From contig URJN01000011.1 in the NCBI GenBank assembly GCA_900548125.1, forward strand, positions 1 through 16,072: 16,072 nucleotides of DNA, read 5' to 3'. The translations under genes were made by a program, and so were the position numbers. The DNA is from an uncultured Eubacteriales bacterium (GTDB taxonomy: Bacteria > Bacillota > Clostridia > Christensenellales > Aristaeellaceae). The notes under the pieces are model-generated. The model was not told the DNA's origin. It worked only from the letters and a program-made list of their open reading frames with translations, and did no database searches. This document shows, piece by piece, positions 7,561 to 14,905 of this stretch (position 1 is the stretch's first letter; each line of letters begins with the position of its first letter).

Positions 7561-8165
7561 GCCCGAACGCCCTCCATGCCGTAGAGCAGCGCGTTGACGA
7601 TTGCCGCCGCCACGTTGCTGCCGCCGCGCCGCCCGCGCGCCACAATGCAAGGCAGGCCAGTTTTAAGCAGCATCTCCTTCGCCTCCACCACATGCACAAA
7701 GCCGACCGGCACGCCGATGACGACCGTATTCTTCAAATCCGCGTGGTTTTCCAGCGGCTCCAAAAACGTCGGCGCATTGCCGCAGACCAGCAGCTTCGAG
7801 CCGGGAATGGCCAGCGCGTGCTCCATCGAAACACGCGCCCGCGTCGTCTCCCGCGCCTTCGCCTCCCGCGCGATATCTTCATCCGCCATGAAGCAGACCG
7901 CCTGACAGCCCAGCTTCTTGAGCGCCGGTTTGCTGATGCCGGAAAGCGCCATCTGCGTGTCGGTGACGATCATTGCGCCGTGCGCCAGCAGTTCCCGCGC
8001 ATAGGGGACAACCCCCGGCGTGAAGACCATCGATTCCGCAAAGGAAAAATCCGCCGTCGCGTGAATCACACGCTTGACAATGGGCTTGATCTCCGGGTCA
8101 AGCGCCACCTGCAACTCGCGCTCGATGATCGCCATGCTCGCCTGCTCGATCTCCATTGGTTTCAT
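7557..8165 (-). CDS. cbiC: Cobalt-precorrin-8 methylmutase
   Basis: This enzyme moves the methyl group from C11 to C12, turning cobalt-precorrin-8 into cobyrinate. It has 202 aa, close to the usual 205-215. The catalytic His is His35 in KRVIHATADFSF. Other family motifs are VFTPGVVPYARELL, IVTDTQMALSGI, VCGNAPTFL and VIGVPVGFVHVVEAKEML. The C-terminal CIVARGRRGGSNVAAAIVN is highly conserved. I chose ATG 8165: it overlaps the cbiD stop as ATGA and follows AAGGAG with normal spacing. A longer in-frame form to 8285 adds only residues antisense to the end of cbiD. Confidence 0.95.
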   Translation of the reverse strand: MKPMEIEQASMAIIERELQVALDPEIKPIVKRVIHATADFSFAESMVFTPGVVPYARELLAHGAMIVTDTQMALSGISKPALKKLGCQAVCFMADEDIAREAKARETTRARVSMEHALAIPGSKLLVCGNAPTFLEPLENHADLKNTVVIGVPVGFVHVVEAKEMLLKTGLPCIVARGRRGGSNVAAAIVNALLYGMEGVRA

Positions 8166-9208
8166 AGGCTTGTACTCCTTCCCAAAATCTGCCCCTTCGC
8201 ATCCAGCATCACCGCGTCCACGCGCATTTCCCCGTGAATGCGTGCTGCCGCATAAGCCGCCGCCGCGTCGGCCAGATGCGTCCAAACCGCGTCAAACCCC
8301 GCGTCGTAAATCGGGGAGATGCATCCGTCGAGCGTCACACTCTGATGCACGAATTCCAGCAGCTCAACCGGCGCACCCATCAGCGCCAGATGCGCGATCA
8401 GCGTTTCGCGCCGTCCGTCGCCGTATTGGCTGTGCGTCTGCATGCTGCCGCCGGAAACCTTGACCAGCTTCCCCGGCTGCCCCAGCAGCGTGGCGTGCGC
8501 AAAGCCCAATTCCGCCGCGCAATCCAGCGCAAAGCCGACAAAGTTGCTCATCTGCACCGTCTGCATGCAGGGAAAGAGCGCGTTGGCCGCGTGCTCGCCC
8601 TGACTGCCGAAAACCAGCCCGATTTCTTCCGCGCCCTGACTTTTGCGGACGGATAATTCCAGCCGGATCGTCTCCTTCAGTGCTTCCTCGCTCATCGGGC
8701 GCACAACGCCCGTCGTCCCCAGCACGGACAGCCCTCCGACCACGCCCAGCCGGGGGTTGAACGTCCTTTTCGCCAGTTCCTCGCCGCCGGGGATGCTGAC
8801 TGTCACCTCCGCCGCGCGCACGGGGAAAACCTGCCGAACCGCCTGCTCGATCATCCGCCGCGGCACGGGGTTGATCGCCGCCTCGCCGACGGGCAGCTTC
8901 ATGCCCGGCAGGGTGATCGTCCCCACGCCGTCGCCCGCCAGAAAGCGGATGCCGCCGTCGCTCTCCATCAGCCGAACGCGTGCGCGGACCTCACTCCCGG
9001 TGGTGATATCCGGGTCGTCGCCGCCGTCCTTGATGACCCCGCAGACATAGCCGCCGTGCGCGATGATCTCCGGCGCAAACGTTTTGCCCGCCGGAACGAC
9101 GATCCCTACGCGCTCGGGGCATGCGCCGTCCCTCTGCCAGAGACAGCTCGCCAGCGCTGCCGCCGCCGCGCAGCTCCCCGTCGTGAAGCCCTCGCGAAGC
9201 GCCTTCAC
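8162..9208 (-). CDS. cbiD: Cobalt-precorrin-5B C1-methyltransferase
   Basis: This SAM-dependent enzyme methylates C1 of cobalt-precorrin-5B to give cobalt-precorrin-6A. It is specific to the anaerobic route and unrelated to the canonical corrin methyltransferase fold. It has 348 aa, a normal length. The start MKALREGFTTGSCAAAAALA is the CbiD signature. Further conserved stretches are KDGGDDPDITTGSEV, GEAAINPVPRRMI, PRLGVVGGLSVLGTTGVV and VKVSGGSMQTHSQYGDGRRE. The start is GTG 9208, overlapping the cbiH stop as GTGA. The ribosome-binding site is weak (GGGGGT), consistent with reinitiation after cbiH. Confidence 0.95.
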   Translation of the reverse strand: MKALREGFTTGSCAAAAALASCLWQRDGACPERVGIVVPAGKTFAPEIIAHGGYVCGVIKDGGDDPDITTGSEVRARVRLMESDGGIRFLAGDGVGTITLPGMKLPVGEAAINPVPRRMIEQAVRQVFPVRAAEVTVSIPGGEELAKRTFNPRLGVVGGLSVLGTTGVVRPMSEEALKETIRLELSVRKSQGAEEIGLVFGSQGEHAANALFPCMQTVQMSNFVGFALDCAAELGFAHATLLGQPGKLVKVSGGSMQTHSQYGDGRRETLIAHLALMGAPVELLEFVHQSVTLDGCISPIYDAGFDAVWTHLADAAAAYAAARIHGEMRVDAVMLDAKGQILGRSTSL

Positions 9209-9921
9209 AGGCGATACCCCCGCGGCGTGAGCATCCGCCCAAAGCGCTCCTGTGTTTCCGCGTTACCGATGAGCACCGTCGTGAACATATCCAGCGGCTC
9301 ATGCACCAGTTCGCCCAGCGTCAGCACACGGCTCTTCTGCCCGTCGCGCCCGATGTTCTGCACATAGCCGCAGACGGTCGAAGCGGGCAGCGTCTCCATC
9401 AGAATCGCGCAGGCGCGGGCGAGGTGATCCGGCCTGTGGCGACTGCACGGGTTATACAGCGCAATCGGAAAGCCACCCGCCGCCGCCGCGCGAAGCCGCC
9501 GTTCAATCGTCGCCCACGGAGTCAGTTGATCGGAGAGGCTGACGACGGCAAAATCCCCGCAGAGGGGCGAGCCGAGCACCGCCGCCGCGCTGAGCGCCGC
9601 CGTCACCCCCGGCACAACCTCGATCTCGTCGTCCTCTTCCGCCATGCCCAGCAGGAGCGACGCCATGCCGTAAACCTGCGCGTCGCCCGAGCAGATCAGC
9701 GCCACGCGCCTGCCTTCCCGCGAAAGCAAAAGAGCCTGTACACACCGTTCCTTTTCGCCGCGCATGCCCGTCGTCACAAACCGCTTTTCGGCAAACTCGT
9801 CCCGAACCAGCTCGACATACGTCGTGTAGCCCACGATCACCTCCGCACGGCGCAATGCGTCGTCCGCCGCAATCGTGCGCCCCTCGCGTCTCCCCGGCCC
9901 GATGCCAACAACCTGAATCAT
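9205..9921 (-). CDS. cbiH: Cobalt-precorrin-3B C17-methyltransferase
   Basis: This SAM-dependent tetrapyrrole methylase methylates C17 and drives ring contraction, giving cobalt-precorrin-4. It has 238 aa. Motifs are MIQVVGIGPGRREG at the N-terminus, VGYTTYVELV (typical of CbiH/CobJ), LICSGDAQVYGMASLLL (SAM pocket), VVPGVTAALSAAAVLGSPL, and then SLSDQLTPWATIERRL with IALYNPCSRHRPDHL. It has no extra C-terminal ferredoxin or CbiG domain as found in some fused versions. ATG 9921 overlaps the cbiG stop as ATGA and has GGGAGG about 8 nt upstream; the in-frame extension to 10017 is antisense-like. Confidence 0.94.
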   Translation of the reverse strand: MIQVVGIGPGRREGRTIAADDALRRAEVIVGYTTYVELVRDEFAEKRFVTTGMRGEKERCVQALLLSREGRRVALICSGDAQVYGMASLLLGMAEEDDEIEVVPGVTAALSAAAVLGSPLCGDFAVVSLSDQLTPWATIERRLRAAAAGGFPIALYNPCSRHRPDHLARACAILMETLPASTVCGYVQNIGRDGQKSRVLTLGELVHEPLDMFTTVLIGNAETQERFGRMLTPRGYRL

Positions 9922-10802
9922 ACGTTTTCCTCCCCGGCCAGCGCGAGCGTCACGCCCTGCATCGCCGTTTTGCCCACGAGCAGCCGCCCGCCGGTCATCA
10001 CCGCCGCACGCTCGCACACGCAGCCGCAGCCCACCGTTTTCATTACAAAATCCGAATGGGCAAACACACCCGGTACGGCGTTCAGCTCCGCCGCCGAATA
10101 CGTTTGCAGCGGAAAGCGGTATTTTTCGCAGAGCGCGAGAATCGCCGCCTCGTCCTTTTTCACGTCAATCGTCGCAACCGCCCGGACGGACAGCGGCGAC
10201 ACGCCGTTTTCATGCAGAAACGCACGGAAGCAGTCCTCCAGATGTGCCGCGTCCGTGCCGCGCTTGCAGCCCACGCCCAGTGTCAGCGTCCGCGGCCTTA
10301 AAAAGAGCGTCACGGGAAACGGCGGGCGGATCTCCCGTTCCGTAATCGCCACGCCGACCGATTTTCCCGCCAGCGCGGCAGCGGAAACCGCCTGAATCGC
10401 CGCCTTGTTTTCAATCGCGCAGTCGTTTTTCATCGCCCAACTGTCGATGGCCGGAACACCGCGCACATCCGTCGCAGTCGTCAGCACGGACTCCGCGCCC
10501 GTCCGTTCCGCCAGCAGCAGCGCGAGGTCGTTTGCGCCGCCGATGTGCCCGGATAGGATGGGGATGATGTGCCTTCCCATTTCATCCATGACAAGCACGG
10601 CGGGGTCGGCCGCCTTATCCCGGCAGAGCGGCGCAATCGCACGCACCGCAATGCCGCATGCGCCGATGAACAGCAGCGCGTCCGCATCGGCAAACGCCTC
10701 CCGCGCCCACTGCATCACAGGCACGCCGCGCGTCACGGGGAAGCCGAGCTTTTCCTGCCAGCCCTGCCCCTTTTCAGTAAAAGCAATGGCGCGGATGTTC
10801 AT
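9918..10802 (-). CDS. cbiG: Cobalt-precorrin-5A hydrolase
   Basis: CbiG opens the delta-lactone of cobalt-precorrin-5A, releasing acetaldehyde to form 5B. It has 294 aa, shorter than the roughly 315-350 of well-known members, mainly through a short N-terminal segment and a short linker. Core motifs are intact: ALLFIGACGIAVRAIAP, VLVMDEMGRHIIPILSGHIG, GANDLALLLAERTGA and TTATDVRG. After the linker, the C-terminal domain starts LTLGVGCKRGTDA. Its last part (KTVGCGCVCERAAVMTGG) has three closely spaced cysteines. I chose ATG 10802, which overlaps the cbiF stop as ATGA and follows GGGAGG; a long upstream in-frame extension to 11039 is Arg-rich antisense sequence and rejected. Confidence 0.93.
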   Translation of the reverse strand: MNIRAIAFTEKGQGWQEKLGFPVTRGVPVMQWAREAFADADALLFIGACGIAVRAIAPLCRDKAADPAVLVMDEMGRHIIPILSGHIGGANDLALLLAERTGAESVLTTATDVRGVPAIDSWAMKNDCAIENKAAIQAVSAAALAGKSVGVAITEREIRPPFPVTLFLRPRTLTLGVGCKRGTDAAHLEDCFRAFLHENGVSPLSVRAVATIDVKKDEAAILALCEKYRFPLQTYSAAELNAVPGVFAHSDFVMKTVGCGCVCERAAVMTGGRLLVGKTAMQGVTLALAGEENV

Positions 10803-11548
10803 GGCGTTTCGGCCTCCCGACAGGCGTGGGCGAACGCCGGATCGTAGAGCTTGGAGCGCTTGTCGCTCTCCCGCAGAAAATCGCCGACGAGAATCAGCGC
10901 GGTCTTTTTGATGTGCGCCGCCTTTTCCGCGATATCCGCGAGCGTGCCGCGCACGACCTCCTGCTCCGGCCACGTCGCTTTGTAGACGACGGCGACGGGC
11001 GTATCTTCCGGGTAGCCGCCCGCCGTCAATTCGGCGCATGCGTCCTTGAGCATCGAGACGCTCAGGAACAGCGTCATGCTCGCCCGATGCGACGCCAGCG
11101 CGCGCAGGTTCTCCTGCTCGGGCACGGGCGTTCTGCCCGCCATGCGCGTGATGATGAGCGTCTGGCTGACCTCGGCGGGGGTGTACTCCGCCGGGATGGC
11201 CGCCGCCGCGCCGCAGAACGAGCTGACGCCGGGCACGACCTCATAGGCCAACCCAAGTTTATCTAATTCGCGCATCTGCTCGGCAATCGCACCGTACAGG
11301 CACGGGTCACCCGTGTGCAGCCGCACGACGGTTGCCCCCTCGGGCGCATCCCGCATCGCCGCGACGGTCTGCTCCAGCGTCATGGACGCGCTGTTATAAA
11401 GGGTCGTTTCGGGTCTGCAATCATCCAGAAGCTCGGGGTTGACGAGCGAACCCGCGTAGATCACCACGTCCGCCTTTTGCAGCAGGCGCATGCCGCGCAC
11501 GGTGATGAGGTCGGTTGCGCCCGGCCCCGCGCCGATAAAATAAATCAT
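10799..11548 (-). CDS. cbiF: Cobalt-precorrin-4 C11-methyltransferase
   Basis: This SAM-dependent methylase acts on C11 of cobalt-precorrin-4 to give 5A. It has 249 aa, the usual length. The N-terminus MIYFIGAGPGATDLITVRGM, then VVIYAGSLVNPELL, VRLHTGDPCLYGAIAEQM, VVPGVSSFCGAAAAI and YTPAEVSQTLIITRMAGRTP are diagnostic for CbiF/CobM. I chose ATG 11548, 6 nt after AAGGAG; an ATG ten codons upstream lies inside the hairpin spacer. This is the only gene of the biosynthetic run not overlapping its upstream neighbour: a 68-bp gap with a strong palindrome separates it from cbiET. Confidence 0.95.
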   Translation of the reverse strand: MIYFIGAGPGATDLITVRGMRLLQKADVVIYAGSLVNPELLDDCRPETTLYNSASMTLEQTVAAMRDAPEGATVVRLHTGDPCLYGAIAEQMRELDKLGLAYEVVPGVSSFCGAAAAIPAEYTPAEVSQTLIITRMAGRTPVPEQENLRALASHRASMTLFLSVSMLKDACAELTAGGYPEDTPVAVVYKATWPEQEVVRGTLADIAEKAAHIKKTALILVGDFLRESDKRSKLYDPAFAHACREAETP

Positions 11549-11560
11549 AGGAACTCCTTT

Positions 11561-11579
11561 TTTGGGGCGCCGCCCCAAA
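11561..11579 (-). promoter_or_regulatory. Palindrome just upstream of the cbiF ribosome-binding site
   Basis: A perfect 8-bp stem (TTTGGGGC / GCCCCAAA, loop GGC on the minus strand) fills part of the only gap in the biosynthetic gene run. Its 3' arm ends about 3 nt before the GGAG of cbiF (11554-11557). On the minus strand it is followed by A residues, not T, so it is not a terminator for the operon. It could tune translation of cbiF, protect an mRNA end, or be a short dispersed palindrome. The rest of the gap (11580-11616) holds no recognisable signal. Confidence 0.5.
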
Positions 11580-11616
11580 CCCTGCTCGGAACCTCCCGTT
11601 TCGCTTCGCGCTGTTT

Positions 11617-12801
11617 TTAAGTGACGTTAGCGCTGAAAATGAAAACCGGGTTTTCCGCTTTGAACATCGTATAGTGCCCGACCGATTCGAGCGCAGAAAC
11701 GGCGACCTGCCGCGCCTCAAAATCCACCATCGGCCGCATCAGGCGCAGAAGCGCCTGCGCACTTTCCATCGTGACGGCGGTTGCGACCAGCCGAATCGGG
11801 CGTTGAAGTCCGCGCAAAAGCTCCACGATAGCTTCTGCCTCGCCGGTCGTCCCGCCGAGGAAAACCGCGTCCGGCGCGGGCAGAGCCGACAGCACCTCCA
11901 GCGCTCGGCCGGGAACGACGCGCAGGTTGAGCGCGTGAAATCTTTCGGCGTTCCGGCGGATGAGGTCGAGCGCTTCGTCCTTCATTTCAACGGCATAAAC
12001 CTCGCCCAGCGGGCACTGACGCGCGCATTCGACGCTGACGCTGCCCGTCCCCGCGCCAATATCCCAAACGACGCCGTTCGGTTTCAAATGCAGCGCCGAC
12101 ACGACGAGCGCACGCACATCCCGCTTAGTCATCGGGGTTTTGCCGCGAATGAACGCCTCATCCGACAGACCAACAGGCGGCAGGCCGCTCTCCGGCGCGT
12201 CGTTTTCGATATAAGCCATGCAGAGCGGGTCATACGTCGCATCCGGGTCATAGGCCTCCGTCCGCTCGTCGGGATAGGAGAGCCGTTCGCCGACAAACAG
12301 CCGCACATTTTCCAGCCCGCCGAGGTTCAGGCTCTCCCGCACCCACGCAGGATTGTGCGCCGCGTCGAGAAAGCAAAACGTCTGCCGATGCGTCCGCACG
12401 GCGTGGCACAGCGCGCTTTCCGAAAGTGCTCGGCCATGCGCGGAGAGGATTTTCGCGTCCTGCCACGAAACGCCCAGCCGCGCGGCAAAGAGCTGCAAGG
12501 CGCTGACGCCCGGATGCACACGCAGATATTCGCCGCCGATTTTCCGTTTGAGCATTTCCAGCAGGCTGTACAGTCCCGCGTCGCCGGAAACCAGCACGGC
12601 GGCACTCTGTCCTGCGTCGCTGGATAGACGCATCTGTTCAATTGCACCTTCCAGCGGCGAAAGCGGCCTTGCCTTTTCGGGCGGCACGAGCACGGCATGG
12701 CGTGCCGCGCACCAGACCGCATCCGCACGATCAATCGCCTGCTTCGCGTCGTCGGTGAGCAGAACGGCCTCACCCGGACCGACGCTGATGATATCAAGCA
12801 T
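11617..12801 (-). CDS. cbiET: Fused cobalt-precorrin-7 C5-methyltransferase / precorrin-6B C15-methyltransferase (decarboxylating)
   Basis: This is a bifunctional CobL-like protein of 394 aa. The CbiE half (about 1-200) is a tetrapyrrole methylase: MLDIISVGPGEAVLLTDDAK, VLVSGDAGLYSLLEML and RVHPGVSALQLFAARLGVSW. The CbiT half (about 211-394) starts GLSDEAFIRGKTPMTKRDVR, has a Rossmann SAM site VVWDIGAGTGSVSVECA (244-260), then VYAVEMKDEALDLI and DAVFLGGTTGEAEA. Together they methylate C5 and C15 and decarboxylate the C12 acetate. I chose ATG 12801, which follows GGAGG at 12808-12812; an alternative ATG ten codons upstream lacks family-like sequence. It overlaps the end of btuD by 8 bp, joining importer and biosynthesis into one operon. 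Confidence 0.95.
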   Translation of the reverse strand: MLDIISVGPGEAVLLTDDAKQAIDRADAVWCAARHAVLVPPEKARPLSPLEGAIEQMRLSSDAGQSAAVLVSGDAGLYSLLEMLKRKIGGEYLRVHPGVSALQLFAARLGVSWQDAKILSAHGRALSESALCHAVRTHRQTFCFLDAAHNPAWVRESLNLGGLENVRLFVGERLSYPDERTEAYDPDATYDPLCMAYIENDAPESGLPPVGLSDEAFIRGKTPMTKRDVRALVVSALHLKPNGVVWDIGAGTGSVSVECARQCPLGEVYAVEMKDEALDLIRRNAERFHALNLRVVPGRALEVLSALPAPDAVFLGGTTGEAEAIVELLRGLQRPIRLVATAVTMESAQALLRLMRPMVDFEARQVAVSALESVGHYTMFKAENPVFIFSANVT

Positions 12802-13888
12802 GGCGCACCTCCACACAATGTTCTTGAGCAAAACAAATCAGTTCATCGTCCCATGCATGGGCTTCCAATCCATCGGGAATAAGCAGCGCGCCGCAATTCA
12901 GCAGCATTTGCCGGGCTTCCGTCAACACGGCTTCACTCGGCGGCGCGAACGGCGCTGTCGTCAGTATGCGGGCAGCCAGATGGCGTGCGGCAGGGATATC
13001 CATATCGTTTTCCGCCAGAATACCCGTTGCAAACGGTGTTCCTTCCCGCGTCAGGCGGCGGTAGACGGTTGTCGCCTTCCCCATGCCGCCGAGGACAAAC
13101 GCGTATGGCGCACCTTCCGCACGGGGAAGCTCCATTGATCCGGAAAGCGCGTCATAAACACCAGACGAAATGCCGTACAGCTGCGTGATGTTTTCTTCCG
13201 TAAAGACTGCTTCGGGCGCGCCGAACATCTCCACGCCGTGCGTGCCGATGCCCATCACGAGGTCGGATACCCGTGCCGCGAGGTCAATTTCGTGCAGGCT
13301 CATCACGATGGTCACGCCCTGCTCCCGTGCGAGATGAAGCAGAATGGCGGACAATTCGATTTTATATCGAATATCCAGAAAGGAGGTCGGCTCGTCGAGC
13401 ACCAGCACGCGCGGCTGCTGGCAGAGCGCACGGGCAATCATCACCCGCTGACGCTGACCGTCGCTGACGCGGGCGAACGGCTTGTCCGCCAGTTCTTCGG
13501 CACGCACCAATGCGAGACTCTGCGCAATCACGTCTCTGTCCAGCGCAGTCAGCATCCCGAAACGGCCGGTATAGGGATAACGCCCGGAAGCCGCCACGTC
13601 GTAACAGGTCATCAGTTCCGGACGGACGCGCTCGGTCAGCACGACGGAAAGCCGCTTTGCCAGCTCGCAGCTGTCCATCCGCTCGATATTTTCGCCGCCG
13701 ATGCGCACCACGCCGCCCATACACGCGAGGTGATGCGAAATCGTCTTGAGAATGGTCGATTTGCCCGCGCCGTTTGGACCGATGAGCGTCAAAATCTGCC
13801 CCGGCAGAATCGACGCGCAGAGGTCTTTCAACAATACACGTCTGCCGTAACCGACCGAAAGGTTGTCCAGCTCCAAAGTCGGTTTCAC
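12794..13888 (-). CDS. btuD: FecE/BtuD-type ABC ATPase with extra C-terminal domain
   Basis: This is the ATPase of an iron-complex/corrinoid importer, 364 aa, about 100 longer than a plain BtuD/FepC. The ATPase domain (about 1-250) has Walker A GPNGAGKST, the clade motif VVLTERV followed by GRYPYTGRFGMLT, and signature VSDGQRQR (a variant of LSGGQ known in this clade). It continues with Walker B VLVLDEPTSFLDI and H-loop SLHEIDLAARVSD. Residues about 259-364 form an additional domain beginning FVLGGMGKATTVYRRL, then FATGILAENDMDIPAARHL, APFAPPSEAVLTEARQ and ALLIPDG. From memory, similar tails occur on clostridial and archaeal relatives; their role is not known to me. Start GTG 13888 overlaps the btuC stop as GTGA, with GGAGG upstream. 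Cobalamin or cobinamide as substrate is inferred from the operon. Confidence 0.85.
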   Translation of the reverse strand: MKPTLELDNLSVGYGRRVLLKDLCASILPGQILTLIGPNGAGKSTILKTISHHLACMGGVVRIGGENIERMDSCELAKRLSVVLTERVRPELMTCYDVAASGRYPYTGRFGMLTALDRDVIAQSLALVRAEELADKPFARVSDGQRQRVMIARALCQQPRVLVLDEPTSFLDIRYKIELSAILLHLAREQGVTIVMSLHEIDLAARVSDLVMGIGTHGVEMFGAPEAVFTEENITQLYGISSGVYDALSGSMELPRAEGAPYAFVLGGMGKATTVYRRLTREGTPFATGILAENDMDIPAARHLAARILTTAPFAPPSEAVLTEARQMLLNCGALLIPDGLEAHAWDDELICFAQEHCVEVRHA

Positions 13889-14898
13889 CGGTGTCCGCCT
13901 CCCCGCTTGAGTGCCATCACGATAACGACCGGCGCGCCGAAAAACGCCGTTACCGTGCTGATGGCCAGCTCCGTTGGCGAAAACGCCGTTCGGGCGATCC
14001 AGTCGCATGCCATACAGAATACGCCGCCCAGCAGGAAACAGCCGGGCAAAACAGCCATCGGTTTGGCTGTGCCGAGCAGCTTTTTTGTCATATACGGCAC
14101 GGCAATGCCGACAAAGGAAATCGGACCGACAAGCGCCGTCACGCACGCGGCCAGCAGACAGGAAAGTCCGATCAGCGCCGCACGGAAACGGCGGACGTTC
14201 ACACCCATGCTCGCCGCGTAATGTTCGCCAAACTGATATGCGCCGATGGGCTTCGCCAGCAGCAGGCACAGCAGCAGGCAGACGGCAATCACCGCCAGGC
14301 AGATGCGCAGCTTTCCCCACGACACGGCAGAAAAGCTGCCCATCGACCAGCTGGTGAGGTTCGCAATATCGCTTTCTTTGGCGAAGGTGACGAAGAAATC
14401 CGTCGCCGCCGAACAGACGTTGCCAATCATCATGCCGACGACCAGCAGCATCGCCATGCTGTGAATCTTTCGGGAGACGATCATCACAAAGCTCGCGCAG
14501 AGCATTGCCCCGACAAATGCCGCGGTCATCACCGCGCCGAACGGCACGCGACCCCAGAGCTTCATGCCGAAGATCATCACCGCACCGACAGCCAACTTTG
14601 CGCCGGAGGACACGCCCAGCACATACGGCCCGGCAATCGGATTGCGGAAAAACGTTTGCAGCAGAAAGCCCGACACGCTCAGCGTGCCGCCCATCACCGC
14701 CGCCGCCAGCACACGCGGCAGGCGGATTTTGAGCAGCACGTTGTAGGCCGCTGTGCCCGCGCCCTCTCTCAGCAGCAGAATCCGCAGGATTTCATGCGGG
14801 GACAGTGCCGCGCTGCCCGTGCCCACACTGACCGCCAACAGCAGCGCAAAGCAGACTGCGAGCACCGCATAGCACAGCGCGCACCGCGTTTTTTTCAC
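13885..14898 (-). CDS. btuC: FecCD/BtuC-type ABC transporter permease
   Basis: This is an inner-membrane permease of 337 aa with about ten hydrophobic helices, the usual size and pattern for BtuC/FhuB-like permeases. Signatures are KIRLPRVLAAAVMGGTLSVS then GFLLQTFFRNPIAGPYVLGV and SSGAKLAVG near the N-terminus. SWSMGSFSAVSW lies in the middle, and the late loop GPISFVGIAVPYMTKKLLG contacts the ATPase. Start GTG 14898 has GAGGAACG upstream overlapping the btuF stop. It sits directly between the binding protein and the ATPase, completing the importer. Cobalamin, cobinamide or a metal chelate are all possible for this family; location in the cbi operon favours corrinoid or cobalt uptake. Confidence 0.88.
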   Translation of the reverse strand: MKKTRCALCYAVLAVCFALLLAVSVGTGSAALSPHEILRILLLREGAGTAAYNVLLKIRLPRVLAAAVMGGTLSVSGFLLQTFFRNPIAGPYVLGVSSGAKLAVGAVMIFGMKLWGRVPFGAVMTAAFVGAMLCASFVMIVSRKIHSMAMLLVVGMMIGNVCSAATDFFVTFAKESDIANLTSWSMGSFSAVSWGKLRICLAVIAVCLLLCLLLAKPIGAYQFGEHYAASMGVNVRRFRAALIGLSCLLAACVTALVGPISFVGIAVPYMTKKLLGTAKPMAVLPGCFLLGGVFCMACDWIARTAFSPTELAISTVTAFFGAPVVIVMALKRGGGHR

Positions 14899-14905
14899 CC
14901 GTTCC

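Noticed and set aside
6637..10395. Several long open frames on the plus strand opposite cbiA, cbiC, cbiD, cbiH and cbiG
   Set aside because: They are Arg/His/Ala-rich translations with no domains, lying antisense to well-supported genes. They are a by-product of high GC content.
10803..11039. Upstream in-frame extension of cbiG, and similar extensions of cbiA, cbiC, cbiH, cbiJ and btuD
   Set aside because: The added residues are low-complexity and antisense or overlapping to neighbours. The downstream starts have ribosome-binding sites, stop-start overlaps and family-typical N-termini.
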